A DNA stretch of 64,000 nucleotides, taken from assembly GCF_900102195.1 (NCBI RefSeq), contig NZ_FNBE01000008.1, positions 186,001-250,000 on the forward strand, read 5' to 3'. The notes below the pieces were generated by a model. It was not told the origin of the DNA and searched no databases. It saw nothing but the letters and a program-made list of their open reading frames with translations. The DNA is from Pseudonocardia oroxyli. GTDB taxonomy: Bacteria; Actinomycetota; Actinomycetes; Mycobacteriales; Pseudonocardiaceae. Below are positions 55,602 to 64,000 of this stretch, in pieces; position 1 is the stretch's first letter, and the number at the start of each line of letters is the position of its first letter. A program made the position numbers and the translations under genes.

Positions 55602-56321
55602 TCAGCTCACACCGACACCGATCAGCGTTCCCACGAGGTAGGTCGCACCCGCGGCGATGGCGCCGAACAGGAGCTGGCGCAGCCCGCCGCTCCACCAGGT
55701 GCGGATGGTGAACCTGCTGCTCAGGGCCCCCGCCACGAACAGGCCGACCGCGCCGATCCCGAGCCCGAGCAGCAGCGACGAGGAGCCGAACAGGAACGAC
55801 AGCAGCGGGATGATCCCCCCGATCGCGAAGCACGCGAACGAGGAGCCCGCCGCCACCCAGGGCGACGGCTTGTCGTCCAGGCTCACGCCCAGCTCCTGCG
55901 TCACGTGGACCCGCAGCGCGACCTCGGGGTCGGCGTCGATCTCGTCCGCGACCCGGTTCGCGGTCTCCTCGGTCAGCCCCATCTCGCGGTAGCGCGCGAC
56001 GAGCTCGGCGCGTTCGGCGCGGGGGTGTCGGGCGAGCTCCCGCCGCTCGAGGGCGGCCTCGGCGTCCACCGCCTCGTTCTGGGTGCCGACGGAGGCGAAC
56101 TCGCCCAACGCCATCGAGAACGCGCCCGCCACGAGCCCGGCCATCCCGGTGAGGATGATGACCTCGCGGTCGGCGCCCCCGCCGCCCACGCCCGCCAGCA
56201 GGGCGATGCTGGTGACCAGCCCGTCCATCGCACCGAAGGTCGCGGCCCGCAGCCAACCCCCGGAGACGTCCCGGTGGCGGTGGTCGTCCTGGTGCTCGGC
56301 GAGCTCGGCGGCGTCGTCCAC
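55602..56321 (-). CDS. VIT1/CCC1-family transporter
   Basis: A 239-residue membrane protein with five hydrophobic segments. It has GLVTSIALLAGVGGG in helix 1, FSMALGEFASVGTQNEAVDAE leading into an acidic cytoplasmic metal-binding helix region (ELARHPRAERAELVARYREMG, split by charged residues), and three C-terminal helices (IGGIIPLLSFLFG). The family moves Fe2+ or Mn2+ across membranes. The start is GTG 56321. It diverges from the iron-sulfur photolyase gene by 35 bases. Confidence 0.88.
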   Translation of the reverse strand: MDDAAELAEHQDDHRHRDVSGGWLRAATFGAMDGLVTSIALLAGVGGGGADREVIILTGMAGLVAGAFSMALGEFASVGTQNEAVDAEAALERRELARHPRAERAELVARYREMGLTEETANRVADEIDADPEVALRVHVTQELGVSLDDKPSPWVAAGSSFACFAIGGIIPLLSFLFGSSSLLLGLGIGAVGLFVAGALSSRFTIRTWWSGGLRQLLFGAIAAGATYLVGTLIGVGVS

Positions 56322-56356
56322 GTGCGGAAGCGTAGCGCCGACCCCACACTGACCCG

Positions 56357-57826
56357 ATGGAACCGCTCTGGTTGTTCGCGGACCAACTGGGCCCCCACGT
56401 GCACGCGACCGACGAGATGCGCGACCGCGAGGTCGTGCTCGTCGAGTCGACGAAGGCGCTGCGCCGCAAGCGGTTCCACCGGCAGAAGCTGCACCTGGTG
56501 CTGTCCGGCATGCGCCACCTCGCCGACGAGCTCGGCGACCGGGTGCGCTACCTCGAGGCCGACACCTACCGGGAGGCCCTCGAACGGGTGGGGGAGCCGG
56601 TCGTCGTGCACACGCCGACGTCCTTCGCCGCGGCCGACCTCGTCGAGCGCCTGCGGAAGGACGGCCTGGTCTCCGGCGTGCTGCCCACCCCCACCTTCGC
56701 CCTGTCCAAGGCGGAGTTCGACGACTGGGCGGGCGACCGAGACCGGTTCCGCATGGAGGACTTCTACCGCGCCCAGCGCGAACGCTTCTCCGTCCTCATG
56801 GACGGCGACCAGCCGGTCGGCGGGACGTGGAACCTCGACCACGACAACCGCGAACCACCGCCCAAGGGCGAGGCGCACCTCCCGGTGCCGGGTCCGTGGC
56901 AGCCGACCGAGGACGACATCGACGAGCAGGTTCGCCGGGACCTGCAGGACGTGCCCGCGGTCGGCGTCGACGGCCCGCGCCGCTTCGCCGTCACCCACGA
57001 CGAGGCCCAGCAGGCGTTGCGGCACTTCGTCGGTCACCGGCTGGAGCTGTTCGGCCCGTACGAGGACGCGGTCATGGAACAGGACTGGGCGATGGCCCAC
57101 TCCCTGCTCTCGGTGCCGCTGAACCACGGCGTCCTGCACCCGCTCGAGGCCGTGCACGCCGCCGAGCAGGCCTACCGCGCCCAGGAGGTGCCGCTGGCCT
57201 CCGCGGAGGGGTTCGTCCGGCAGGTCCTCGGCTGGCGCGAGTACGTGTGGCAGCTCTACTGGCGTTTCGGTCGCGGCTACACCCGCCGGAACGCCCTGCG
57301 CGCCCACACCCCGCTCCCGGACTGGTTCACCGAGCTCGACGCCGACGCGGTCACCGCCGCCTGCCTGCGCTCGGCGCTGGAGGGGGTGCGGGACCGGGGC
57401 TGGGTGCACCACATCCCGCGGCTGATGGTGCTGGGCAACCACGCCCTGCAGCGCGGCTACCGCCCCGCCGAGCTCAGCGAGTGGTTCCGCACCGCCTTCG
57501 TCGACGGCTTCGAATGGGTCATGCCGCCCAACGTGATCGGCATGAGCCAACATGCGGACGGCGGCCTGCTGGCGACCAAGCCGTACTCCTCGGGAGGCGC
57601 CTACCTCCACCGCATGACCGACCACTGCGGCGGCTGTGCCTTCGACCCGAGGAAGCGCCTCGGCGAGGACGCCTGCCCCTTCACCGCCGGCTACTGGCAG
57701 TGGGTCCACCGCCACCGCGAGCTGCTGTCCGAGAACAACCGCACCGCCCGGGCGGTCGCAGGCCTGAACCGCCTGTCGGACCTGGACCAGGTCCTGGAAC
57801 AGGAGTCCGCCCGCGAACACTTCTGA
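56357..57826 (+). CDS. Iron-sulfur photolyase / bacterial cryptochrome (FeS-BCP, PhrB type)
   Basis: A 489-residue member of the photolyase-related family that repairs (6-4) photoproducts with FAD and light. The N-terminal domain begins LWLFADQLGPHV. The C-terminal FAD domain has FVRQVLGWREYVWQLYW, HHIPRLMVLGNHAL and GFEWVMPPNVIGMSQHADGG. The four [4Fe-4S] cysteines are visible: one in TAACLRSAL, two in DHCGGCAFDP and one in DACPFTAGYW. Length and motifs match the subgroup fully. A CACACT box lies 6 bases before the ATG, which may be leaderless. Confidence 0.92.
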   Translation: MEPLWLFADQLGPHVHATDEMRDREVVLVESTKALRRKRFHRQKLHLVLSGMRHLADELGDRVRYLEADTYREALERVGEPVVVHTPTSFAAADLVERLRKDGLVSGVLPTPTFALSKAEFDDWAGDRDRFRMEDFYRAQRERFSVLMDGDQPVGGTWNLDHDNREPPPKGEAHLPVPGPWQPTEDDIDEQVRRDLQDVPAVGVDGPRRFAVTHDEAQQALRHFVGHRLELFGPYEDAVMEQDWAMAHSLLSVPLNHGVLHPLEAVHAAEQAYRAQEVPLASAEGFVRQVLGWREYVWQLYWRFGRGYTRRNALRAHTPLPDWFTELDADAVTAACLRSALEGVRDRGWVHHIPRLMVLGNHALQRGYRPAELSEWFRTAFVDGFEWVMPPNVIGMSQHADGGLLATKPYSSGGAYLHRMTDHCGGCAFDPRKRLGEDACPFTAGYWQWVHRHRELLSENNRTARAVAGLNRLSDLDQVLEQESAREHF

Positions 57827-57870
57827 GGTCCCGGTCCGAGGGTCCTCACCCCGGTCTCAGGTGGCGGGTC

Positions 57871-57876
57871 TACCGT
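57871..57876 (+). promoter_or_regulatory. -10 box, leaderless MauE-like gene
   Basis: TACCGT ends 7 bases before GTG 57884, with no ribosome site. Confidence 0.45.
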
Positions 57877-57883
57877 TCCTCGC

Positions 57884-58360
57884 GTGACGGGGAGCCGGGC
57901 GCTCGACGGGATCGGTACCCTCGCGCGCCTCGGCCTCGCGGCCGTCTGGATCACCTCCGGCCTGCTCAAGGCGGTGGACCCGGCGCAGACCTACGTGGCG
58001 GTCCGGGCGTACGACGTCCTGTCCCGCACGGCCGTCGGCGTCGTCGCGGGTGTCCTCCCGTGGTTCGAGCTCGCCCTGGGACTGCTGCTCCTCGCGGGCG
58101 TCGGCGTCCGCGCGGTGGCCGTGCTGTCCGCCGGGCTGCTCCTGGTGTTCCTCGCGGGCGTGACGCAGGCGTGGGTGCGCGGGCTGTCCATCGACTGCGG
58201 CTGCTTCGGCGGCGGCGGTGCGGTGGCGCCGGGACAGACGCAGTACGTCCAGGAGATCCTGCGAGACGTCGGGTTCCTGGCCCTGGCGGCCTGGCTGGTC
58301 GTGCGCCCGCGCACGCTGTTCGCCGCCGAGCGGCGGCTCGTCACGTCGGGACTCGGGTAA
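57884..58360 (+). CDS. MauE/DoxX-like membrane protein
   Basis: A 158-residue protein with four membrane helices (LGLAAVWITSGLLKAVDP, VAGVLPWFELALGLLLLAG, AVLSAGLLLVFLAGVTQAW, VGFLALAAWLVV) and a conserved IDCGCFGGGG motif facing the outside, as in MauE and related methylamine-utilisation/DoxX proteins. MauE-type proteins help form disulfides in exported proteins. The neighbour 14 bases downstream is a thioredoxin-fold oxidoreductase, so the two probably form a disulfide-exchange pair across the membrane. Confidence 0.88.
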   Translation: MTGSRALDGIGTLARLGLAAVWITSGLLKAVDPAQTYVAVRAYDVLSRTAVGVVAGVLPWFELALGLLLLAGVGVRAVAVLSAGLLLVFLAGVTQAWVRGLSIDCGCFGGGGAVAPGQTQYVQEILRDVGFLALAAWLVVRPRTLFAAERRLVTSGLG

Positions 58361-58374
58361 GGAAGGGAACGGAA

Positions 58375-59139
58375 GTGGGCGGAGCGGACCGCAACGAGCG
58401 GCGACGTCGTCAGGAGGCCGCACAGGCCAGGCTGAAGGCGGCGGGGATCAAGCCCGAACGCAAGGGGCTCTCCGGGAACACGCTGGTGCTCGCGATCGTG
58501 GCCGTCGTCGTGATCGCGGCGATCGTGGTCGGCGTCGTCGTGACCCTGAACAACCGGAGCACCGAGGCCGCCGGTCCCGCCCCGAACTACCCGGTGGCGC
58601 GCTCGGGTGCCGTCATCACCGCGGGCCAGCCGAGCGCCCCGGTGACGGTGGACATCTACGAGGACTACCTCTGCCCGTACTGCGAGCGGCTGGAGTCGGC
58701 GTACAAGGACCAGATCACCACGGCGTTGAACGCGGGCCAGATCAAGGTCGACTATCACGCGATCTCGATCCTCGACCGTGCGAGCAGCCCCGCGGGCTAC
58801 TCCACCCGCGCGGCCAACGCAGCCATCTGCGCCGCGGACGCCGGCATCTTCCCCGCCTACCACGCGGAGCTGTACGCCGACCAGCCCTCGGAGGGCAGCG
58901 CGGGCTTCTCGGTCCAGGAGCTCACGGACAAGGGCACGGCACTCGGCGCGGGCGGCACCTTCGGCCAATGCGTCGCGGCCCAGGCCAACAGCGGCCTGAT
59001 CCAGGACGCGACCAACACGGCCGCCGCGAACCCGGCCTTGCAGACGAACGGCAACTTCGGCACCCCCACCGTCGCCATCGGCGGCCGGAAGATCGACGTC
59101 AACGACTCGGACTGGCTGCAGAAGGCCATCGCGGGCTGA
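58375..59139 (+). CDS. DsbA-like membrane-anchored thiol oxidoreductase
   Basis: A 254-residue protein. A basic N-terminus and one membrane helix (about residues 35-60, LVLAIVAVVVIAAIVVGVVV) anchor an outside thioredoxin-fold domain with the active site CPYC (C100, C103) after VDIYEDYL, and the cis-Pro loop GTPTVAIGG near the end. It should catalyse disulfide exchange in exported proteins, recycled by the MauE-like partner. GGAAGGGAACGGAA gives a ribosome site before GTG 58375. Confidence 0.9.
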   Translation: MGGADRNERRRRQEAAQARLKAAGIKPERKGLSGNTLVLAIVAVVVIAAIVVGVVVTLNNRSTEAAGPAPNYPVARSGAVITAGQPSAPVTVDIYEDYLCPYCERLESAYKDQITTALNAGQIKVDYHAISILDRASSPAGYSTRAANAAICAADAGIFPAYHAELYADQPSEGSAGFSVQELTDKGTALGAGGTFGQCVAAQANSGLIQDATNTAAANPALQTNGNFGTPTVAIGGRKIDVNDSDWLQKAIAG

Positions 59140-59211
59140 CCCGCCCGCCTTCGCGGGGACCCCCTCCCACGGGGTCCCCGCGAGGGTGTTGTAGGGTTCT
59201 GTTCATCGCAA

Positions 59212-59284
59212 GGGGCTGTGGCGCAGCTGGTAGCGCACTTGACTGGCAGTCAAGGGGTCAGGGGTTCGAGTCCCCTCAGCTCCA
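59212..59284 (+). tRNA. tRNA-Ala (anticodon GGC)
   Basis: The acceptor GGGGCTG pairs with CAGCTCC and contains the G3-T70 pair that defines alanine tRNA. The anticodon loop CTGGCAG gives GGC, the T arm is AGGGG-TTCGAGT-CCCCT and the discriminator is A59284. CCA is not encoded. It is the integration site of the decayed element to the right. Confidence 0.94.
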
Positions 59285-59294
59285 CCCTTCTGAC

Positions 59295-59328
59295 CAGGCC
59301 CGATGAGTCTCCTGAATCGTCGGGCCTG
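59295..59328 (+). terminator. Hairpin terminator after tRNA-Ala
   Basis: CAGGCCCGA (59295-59303) pairs with TCGGGCCTG (59320-59328) across a 16-base loop, followed by TCGTTTTG. It sits 11 bases after the tRNA. Confidence 0.6.
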
Positions 59329-59334
59329 TCGTTT

Positions 59335-59356
59335 TGTGGCGCCACTTGTGGTGCCA
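59335..59356 (+). repeat. Tandem 12-base repeat next to integrase remnant
   Basis: TGTGGCGCCACT is followed by TGTGGTGCCA. The layout (TGTG...CCA units 12 bases apart, 51 bases from the tRNA end, after a hairpin) copies that of 3009-3028 in the first element although the sequence differs. Confidence 0.45.
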
Positions 59357-59376
59357 ACCGGCCTTACGCCCGTGCC

Positions 59377-60280
59377 ATGGCCACCGCTCCCCGCCGCAAG
59401 CGCCCCCGCGGCCAGATCGTGCAGCTGACCAGCGGCTCGCTGCAGGTCCGCGTGTTCGTCGGGCGGGATCCGGTCACCAAGCAGCGCCACTACCTCCAGG
59501 TGACCCTGCGGCGCGGCCCGGACGCTGACGCGGAGGCTGAGAGGGTCCTGCGTCGGCTGCTGGTCCAAGTCGACGAGCAGCTGAACCCACGGACCTCGGC
59601 TATCGTCCGTCAGCTGCTGGAGAAGCACTTCCTGCTGCTCGACGTGGAGCGAACCACCAAGGCGACCTACCAGAACCTCGCCCGGACCCACATCGTGCCG
59701 CTAATCGGCCCGGTGAAGTTGGCGGCGCTCACCTCCGAGGTCTTCGACTCCTTCTACGCCGAACTCCGTCGCTGCCGGCTCCACTGCAAGCGCCGTCGGA
59801 TGATCGAGCACCGGTGAAGACTGTGCACGACTGCGACCACCGCTGCCGCCATAGATGCAAGCCGCTTGCACAGTCGACGATCCGACAGATCCACGTCATC
59901 CTTAGGCGCGCTCAGGCGTGCCGTCCGATGGAAATGGCTGTCGCGCAGCCCGATCGAGAACGCCGAGCCGCCGAAGCAGGCGCCCGGCCAACCCCTTGCC
60001 GCCGACGTCCGCCGAGGCCGAACGCATTCTGAACGCGTCCTGCGAGGACCCCGGACTGGGGTGTGCCGATGTGGCTGACCATGGTCACCGGCGCCCGCCG
60101 TGGCGAGCTTTGCGCGCTGCGGTGGGACGACGTCGAGCTCGTAACTGGCACGCTCCGCGTCCTGCGGTCGATCGCCGAGCTCAAGACGGAGACGTGGGAG
60201 AAGGACACCAGGACCCACCAGCACCGCCGAATCGCACTCGACCCGGAATCGGTCACGCAGCTCACTGCTCATCGGGCGCG
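59377..60280 (+). pseudogene. Tyrosine integrase remnant
   Basis: An intact N-terminal part (ATG 59377 to 59817: arm-binding GSLQVRVFVGRDPVTKQRHY and core-binding TKATYQNLARTHIVPLIG) is followed by pieces in shifting frames (CKPLAQSTIRQIHVIL; RRAVRWKWLSRSPIENAEPP; PPTSAEAERILNASCEDPG). The catalytic domain begins at 60063 (MWLTMVTGARRGELCALRWDD, with the first catalytic Arg) and stops near RRIALDPESV. The HxxR and Tyr parts are gone, replaced by relaxase sequence. It cannot be functional. Confidence 0.85.
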
Positions 60281-61979
60281 CACCCGGCCCGACGGTCGCG
60301 CGCGGGAGGTCGTGGGCATGGATCGCGAGCTTCTCGATCTCTTCTCCTCCCACCGCCACGCCATCACCACCCGCATCCGGGAGCTGGAGCGGGCGTTCGT
60401 CGCCCGCGTCGGGCGCGAGCCGGCGCCGTTGGAGCGCACCCGCCTCACGCAACAGGCGACCTTGGCGACCCGAGCGGCCAAGGACCGCCACGGCGAGACG
60501 CTCGAGCAGCGGATCGACCGCTGGGAGGCGGAGACGCGGTGGGCGGTAGCAGGTGGATTCGGCAAGGTCGTCCGGGACGCCCTGGCCCAGGACGCCGGGC
60601 CCGCAGCCGAGTGGTCCGAGCGGGACGTGATCGAGCGAGCCCTCGCCAACATCGGTGAGCACCGCGCGTCGTGGTTGCGGCAGGACCTCCTGCGGGCGGT
60701 GTCCGACGAGCTACCGGCGCACCTCGGACTGGCTCCCGACCAGGTGCGTCCTCTGTTGGAGCAGCTGGCGGATCGGGCTCTGGCGGATGCCGTTCCGATC
60801 ACGCCGCCCCCGGTGCTCGCCGACCTTCCCGACGAGCTGCGGCGCGCGGACGGAGCGTCGATGTTCGAGCGTTCGGGCAGTGCGCGGTTCAGTGTCGCGC
60901 CGCATCTCGTCGCCGAGGGTGTGCTGCGGCGCTGACCGCGGAGGAGGCCGACACCGTTGTCGCTCGCTTCGCCGAGTCCGGGCACGAGCTTGACGCGGAC
61001 CAGGCGGCGGCGATCCGCGGCGTTCTGACGTCGGGTGCTCGGGTCGAGGTGCTGTCGGCGGCAGCCGGGACCGGGAAGACCTTCACCGTCGGCGCACTGA
61101 CCGAGGCATGGACCGGAGCCGGGCGTCGAGTCATCGGGCTCGCTCCCTCCCAGGTCGCAGCGGACCTCCTCCAGGACGAGGGACTTCGTGCCGCGAACCC
61201 CGGGGCTTGACCTACCCGACGCCGGGGCAGAGGAGGCCGATCTCAGCGACGGCCAGCTCCGCATGCGGGTCCGTGCCTACGAGCGCGAGACCGCGTGGGC
61301 GCCGCGCTGGGTGGGGGACGAGCTCGACCGAACCCACCAGGAGGCCTCGAAGGCCGCGGCAGACGCCGATGTCTGGTCCGCACGGGCCACCGCCGAACCC
61401 GAGCGCGCACAGCTCGCCGAGGCGGCCGAGCGAGCCCGCCGCGAGTCGGACTCGCTCGCAGATCGCGCCGAGCAGCTCGAGGCGGCGGACGAGGCGAGGG
61501 CGACCTGGAACGCGCACACCGCCCAGACCAGGGATAAGGCGGAGCGAGCCCGCGTCGAGCTCGGCGCGCGCGGTGTCGACCTGACCCACCCGGGCGCCCG
61601 GGTCACCGCCGAGGATTGGCTCGCCGTCCACCTCGACGCGCAGCGAGCCGACGACGCCCACCGAGAGATCACCGAGGACGACCTCGCCCAGGACCAGGAC
61701 CATGCCCGCCACATCGACGGGCCTGAGACCGCGATGCCGGACCTTCGCGACCGCAGCGTCGTCGACCCGACCGAGCGAGCGGACAACCCCGCGCGGATTC
61801 CGACGGTCGACGAGACCACCGCCGTAGTCGCCCGAGCACAGCTGGCACTGGCCGAGATCGAGGCGCGGGACGCCGCGGACGCCCAGCGAGAGGACGACAC
61901 GTCCTGGACCACGACCCGAGAGGAGACGGCCGAATGGAACGACGACCTCGTCGCGGAGCGCCAACTTGCGTGCTTCTGA
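60281..61979 (+). pseudogene. MobF/TrwC-type relaxase-helicase remnants
   Basis: Three pieces of a large relaxase-helicase can be read. The first (to 60935) is the middle region (GMDRELLDLFSSHRHAITTR, WSERDVIERALANIGEHRASW, DLLRAVSDELPAHLGL). The second (to 61210) has the helicase P-loop ARVEVLSAAAGTGKTFTVGA. The third (61188-61979) is the charged helical C-terminal tail. The N-terminal nicking domain and most helicase motifs are missing, and a deletion joins GLRAANPG to DLPDAGAEE. The relaxase once nicked the element's transfer origin. Confidence 0.75.
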
Positions 61980-61984
61980 GCGGC

Positions 61985-62526
61985 CGAGATCCGCGCCAGC
62001 AACCGCTGCGTGCGTTCGACGGCGACGCGTGCGTCGTTGCGGGCGGCGTGCCGCTCCTCTGGTCCCAGGTTCGACCTGGTTGGGCAGCGATGGCGGCCTC
62101 GACCATCGCCTGGACGTCGGCAGGGCGCCCGTCAGCGAGGCGCCGCGGCAGTGGCAGGGGAGACGTCATCTGCCCCAGCAGCCAGGCCGTCGCCTACCCC
62201 TCGGCCTGCTCCGCGTCGATGTCGCGCGGCGCGAGGTAGGCGACGTCGAGATCGCGGCAGATCGTTGCGATCGGGGTGGCGAGTCGGGGGAGAGGAGCGC
62301 GCGAGCCGACCGGCGCTCCGCTTCGGCGGCCCGACGGTCCGACGGCTGTTCCTCGCGGCCCGTTTGCCGGTGCGGCCGCTCCGCCGCGCACGCAGGCGAG
62401 GGCCGCGGTCACACCGAAGGCACGTCGGTCGCCGTCCGCCGCGTCGGCATAGGCAAGCCAGTGCAGGTCCGCGATCTGCGCACGCGACGGCACGACCCAG
62501 CCGGGTTCGCTCGCCGTCCACGCCAT
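61985..62526 (-). pseudogene. Broken hypothetical gene of mobile element
   Basis: Starting at ATG 62526 the frame reads MAWTASEPGWVVPSRAQIAD, LHWLAYADAADGDRRAFGV and later IATICRDLDVAYLAPRDIDAEQAEG. It is continued in another frame by LADGRPADVQAMVEAAIAAQPG. The two halves appear to be one protein with a frameshift near 62190. The type is commonly found beside actinobacterial relaxase genes, with no known function. Confidence 0.5.
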
Positions 62527-62584
62527 GGCGCCGAGTATGCGCGCTGCCGCCCCGCTCGGGCAGCCCGAATCGGAGGCCGCCGCG

Positions 62585-63079
62585 ATGCCCGGTACTGACC
62601 TGCTGCGAGCTGCGCTCGCCCACACCCGTCGCGGCTGGCACGTGTTTCCGCTGCGCCCCAGCGACAAGCGTCCTGCGATCCGGGACTGGGAGACCCGGGC
62701 GACGACCGACGTCGTCCGGATCCGCAAGGCCTGGTCGCGGGAGCCGTTCGGGATCGGTATCGCCTGCGGCCCGTCAGGTCTGGTGGTGCTCGACCTGGAC
62801 CGCCCGAAGCCCGACAGCGTCCGGCCACCGGAGTGGGACCGGCCCGGGATCACCGACGGCGTGGATGTCTTGGCCGCGCTGGCCGGGGACCACGGCGCCG
62901 AGGTGCCGTTGGCGACCTTCTCGGTTCTCACCGGGAGCGGAGGCGCGCACCTCTACCTCACCGCGCCCGCCGGCGTAGGGATCAAGAACTCGGCAGAGTC
63001 ATTGATGTTCGCGCGGCCCCACTGTGGACACATCGCGACCACAGACGAGGTTGACGCTGGTCAGAGGAGTGCGACTTGA
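62585..63079 (+). pseudogene. Bifunctional DNA primase/polymerase (prim-pol), 3'-truncated
   Basis: The N-terminal half of an archaeo-eukaryotic-type prim-pol: LLRAALAHTRRGWHVFPLRP, KRPAIRDWETRATTD, WSREPFGIGIACGPSGLVVLDLDRP (acidic metal ligands in LDLD) and FSVLTGSGGAHLYL. Normal proteins continue for at least 100 more residues. Here homology-like sequence ends near GVGIKN, followed by about 25 unrelated residues and a stop. It is divergent from the broken hypothetical gene. It once may have primed replication of the element. Confidence 0.7.
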
Positions 63080-63673
63080 CGCGTGCTCGAAGGATTCCGG
63101 AGTTCAGCTCGTCGCCCCGCCTAAGTCTATCGGGACCCTTCGCTAATGTGCGCGTCATGGTTGATCAGAACGGATTCGGCCGTTCCACGGCCCGGAGCAC
63201 GTTGCCGATCTCCACAGCCCGCTCGGCGAGCTGATCCTCGGCTGGAAGGACGGTCCGGTCCAGACCACATCTCGACGGGCGAGGGTGGACGTGGCCCGCG
63301 CGACGCTGATCGGCGGACTGGCGTCGAGCGCCCCGCCTGGCGCGACGTAGGTGGCCGTCGCCGAAACGGACGGAGCGGAGCGGAGCGGGAGGCTGCCTCC
63401 CGTCCCAGCGGCTCCCCGTCGGATCAGGGGAGAAGCACAGAGCCCTGTTTTGACTGCTGAGTCAGACCTCGAGGACGTTGTCATCAACGGGATCCTTGCC
63501 AAGATCCGCGGAGTCGAAGACGGTGGCGCCAAGATCTGGATTGAACTGAGCAACGGGGAGTTGCCGCCGTCGAGACTGAGCAGCCGCTCGAAGCTCTCAG
63601 CAAGAATCAGCTTGCAATATATGGCTTGCCCCGGGTCAGGTCACGGGCTGGGAAGTAGCGTTCGCCACCTTGC
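63080..63673. other. No recognisable gene
   Basis: 594 bases with only short, biased frames. I see no motif, repeat or RNA. It probably holds further debris of the decayed element. Confidence 0.5.
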
Positions 63674-64000
63674 TCACCACTCGGGTACTGACGCCCGGGA
63701 ACCTGACCGCGTGCTCACCCAGGCCGCGATCTGGGCCCGCGAGGAGAAACCCAGCTTCGTCAGCAGTGTCTGCACGTGGCCCTCGATCGTGCGGGTGGAC
63801 AAGGTCAGTCGTTGCGCGATGGTCCGGTTGGACATGCCCTGCGCGACGAACGCGGCGATCTGGGCCTCCCGCCTGGTCAGGGTCGGCTCTGAGCCGCCAA
63901 GACCCCGGGGCTGGTCCGGCGAGGCGACCGCGGTCGTGGGCGCGGTCGGCGTGCTTCGGACGGCCGGGGTTCGGTCGGCGGTGTCGCCGTCCAGCACGAG
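63674..64000 (-). CDS. LuxR-type regulator, C-terminal part (5' end beyond window)
   Basis: A DNA-binding domain of LuxR/NarL type closes this frame: LTRREAQIAAFVAQGMSNRTIA, LTLSTRTIEGHVQTLLTKLGFSS. The region before it is a Pro/Thr/Ala-rich linker. The ATG near 63997 is probably internal, since such a domain normally follows a sensor or large ATPase domain that would lie to the right of the window. Confidence 0.8.
   Translation of the reverse strand, partial: LVLDGDTADRTPAVRSTPTAPTTAVASPDQPRGLGGSEPTLTRREAQIAAFVAQGMSNRTIAQRLTLSTRTIEGHVQTLLTKLGFSSRAQIAAWVSTRSGSRASVPEW

Larger units (their letters stand above)
59285..63079. mobile_element. Remnant of a second conjugative integrative element at tRNA-Ala
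   Basis: Directly right of the tRNA lie an integrase remnant, relaxase remnants in several frames, a broken hypothetical gene of a kind seen with such elements, and a truncated prim-pol gene. I see no copy of the tRNA-Ala 3' end within the window, so the right border is either lost or beyond 64000. The element is not able to move on its own. Confidence 0.7.

Overview
The window is GC-rich actinobacterial chromosome, with GTG/ATG starts, many 4-bp start/stop overlaps, leaderless genes with TANNNT -10 boxes, a furA-katG pair and a tmRNA tag ending in ALAA. Gene content and the type of integrative element suggest a member of the Pseudonocardiaceae, perhaps Pseudonocardia; that assignment is inference.

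1-2883 holds the 3' part of a UPF0182 membrane protein. 2884-14736 is an integrative element inserted in an initiator tRNA-Met gene. A 43-bp copy of the tRNA 3' end flanks it (2916-2958 and 14694-14736). Its left half is a typical actinomycete integrative and conjugative element (AICE) backbone on the minus strand: integrase, excisionase, RepSA-like replication initiator, small membrane protein, FtsK/SpoIIIE-type DNA translocase, several small accessory proteins. A GntR regulator and a coupled HAD phosphatase diverge from it. Its right half is cargo: a SUKH-like protein, then a clearly AT-richer two-gene module of an OLD-like AAA-TOPRIM ATPase/nuclease and a DNA cytosine-5 methyltransferase. 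This module is the best candidate in the window for an undescribed (defence) system.

14741-33821 is chromosomal backbone: a DHFR-like reductase, an AraC regulator, an operon of a molybdopterin oxidoreductase with ferredoxin, ferredoxin reductase and CBS protein, furA-katG, a class II aldolase-like protein, an O-methyltransferase, a deaminase, an S4 protein, an acyltransferase with SGNH domain, a secreted lytic transglycosylase, SoxR with its operator, a frameshifted acyl-CoA ligase, a lipoprotein, a tyrosine phosphatase and a VapBC-type pair. 33945-43506 has two acyl-CoA dehydrogenases, a metalloprotease, a PadR regulator and the conserved block prfB-ftsE-ftsX-smpB-ssrA.

43545-56321 carries an MFS transporter and a six-gene, translationally coupled operon for biuret/allophanate catabolism (51435 down to 46233): AtzF amidase domain, BiuH, a second cysteine hydrolase, an NCS2 permease, an AtzH-like protein and a separately encoded AtzF C-terminal domain, followed by an APC permease. 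Next to it are a membrane protein, a NarL-type two-component system, an FCD GntR regulator and a VIT1-family transporter.

56357-59139 has an iron-sulfur photolyase, a MauE-like protein and a DsbA-like thiol oxidoreductase. At 59212 a tRNA-Ala gene marks the edge of a second, decayed conjugative element: integrase remnant joined to relaxase remnants, a broken hypothetical gene and a truncated prim-pol gene. The window ends in the 3' part of a LuxR-type regulator.
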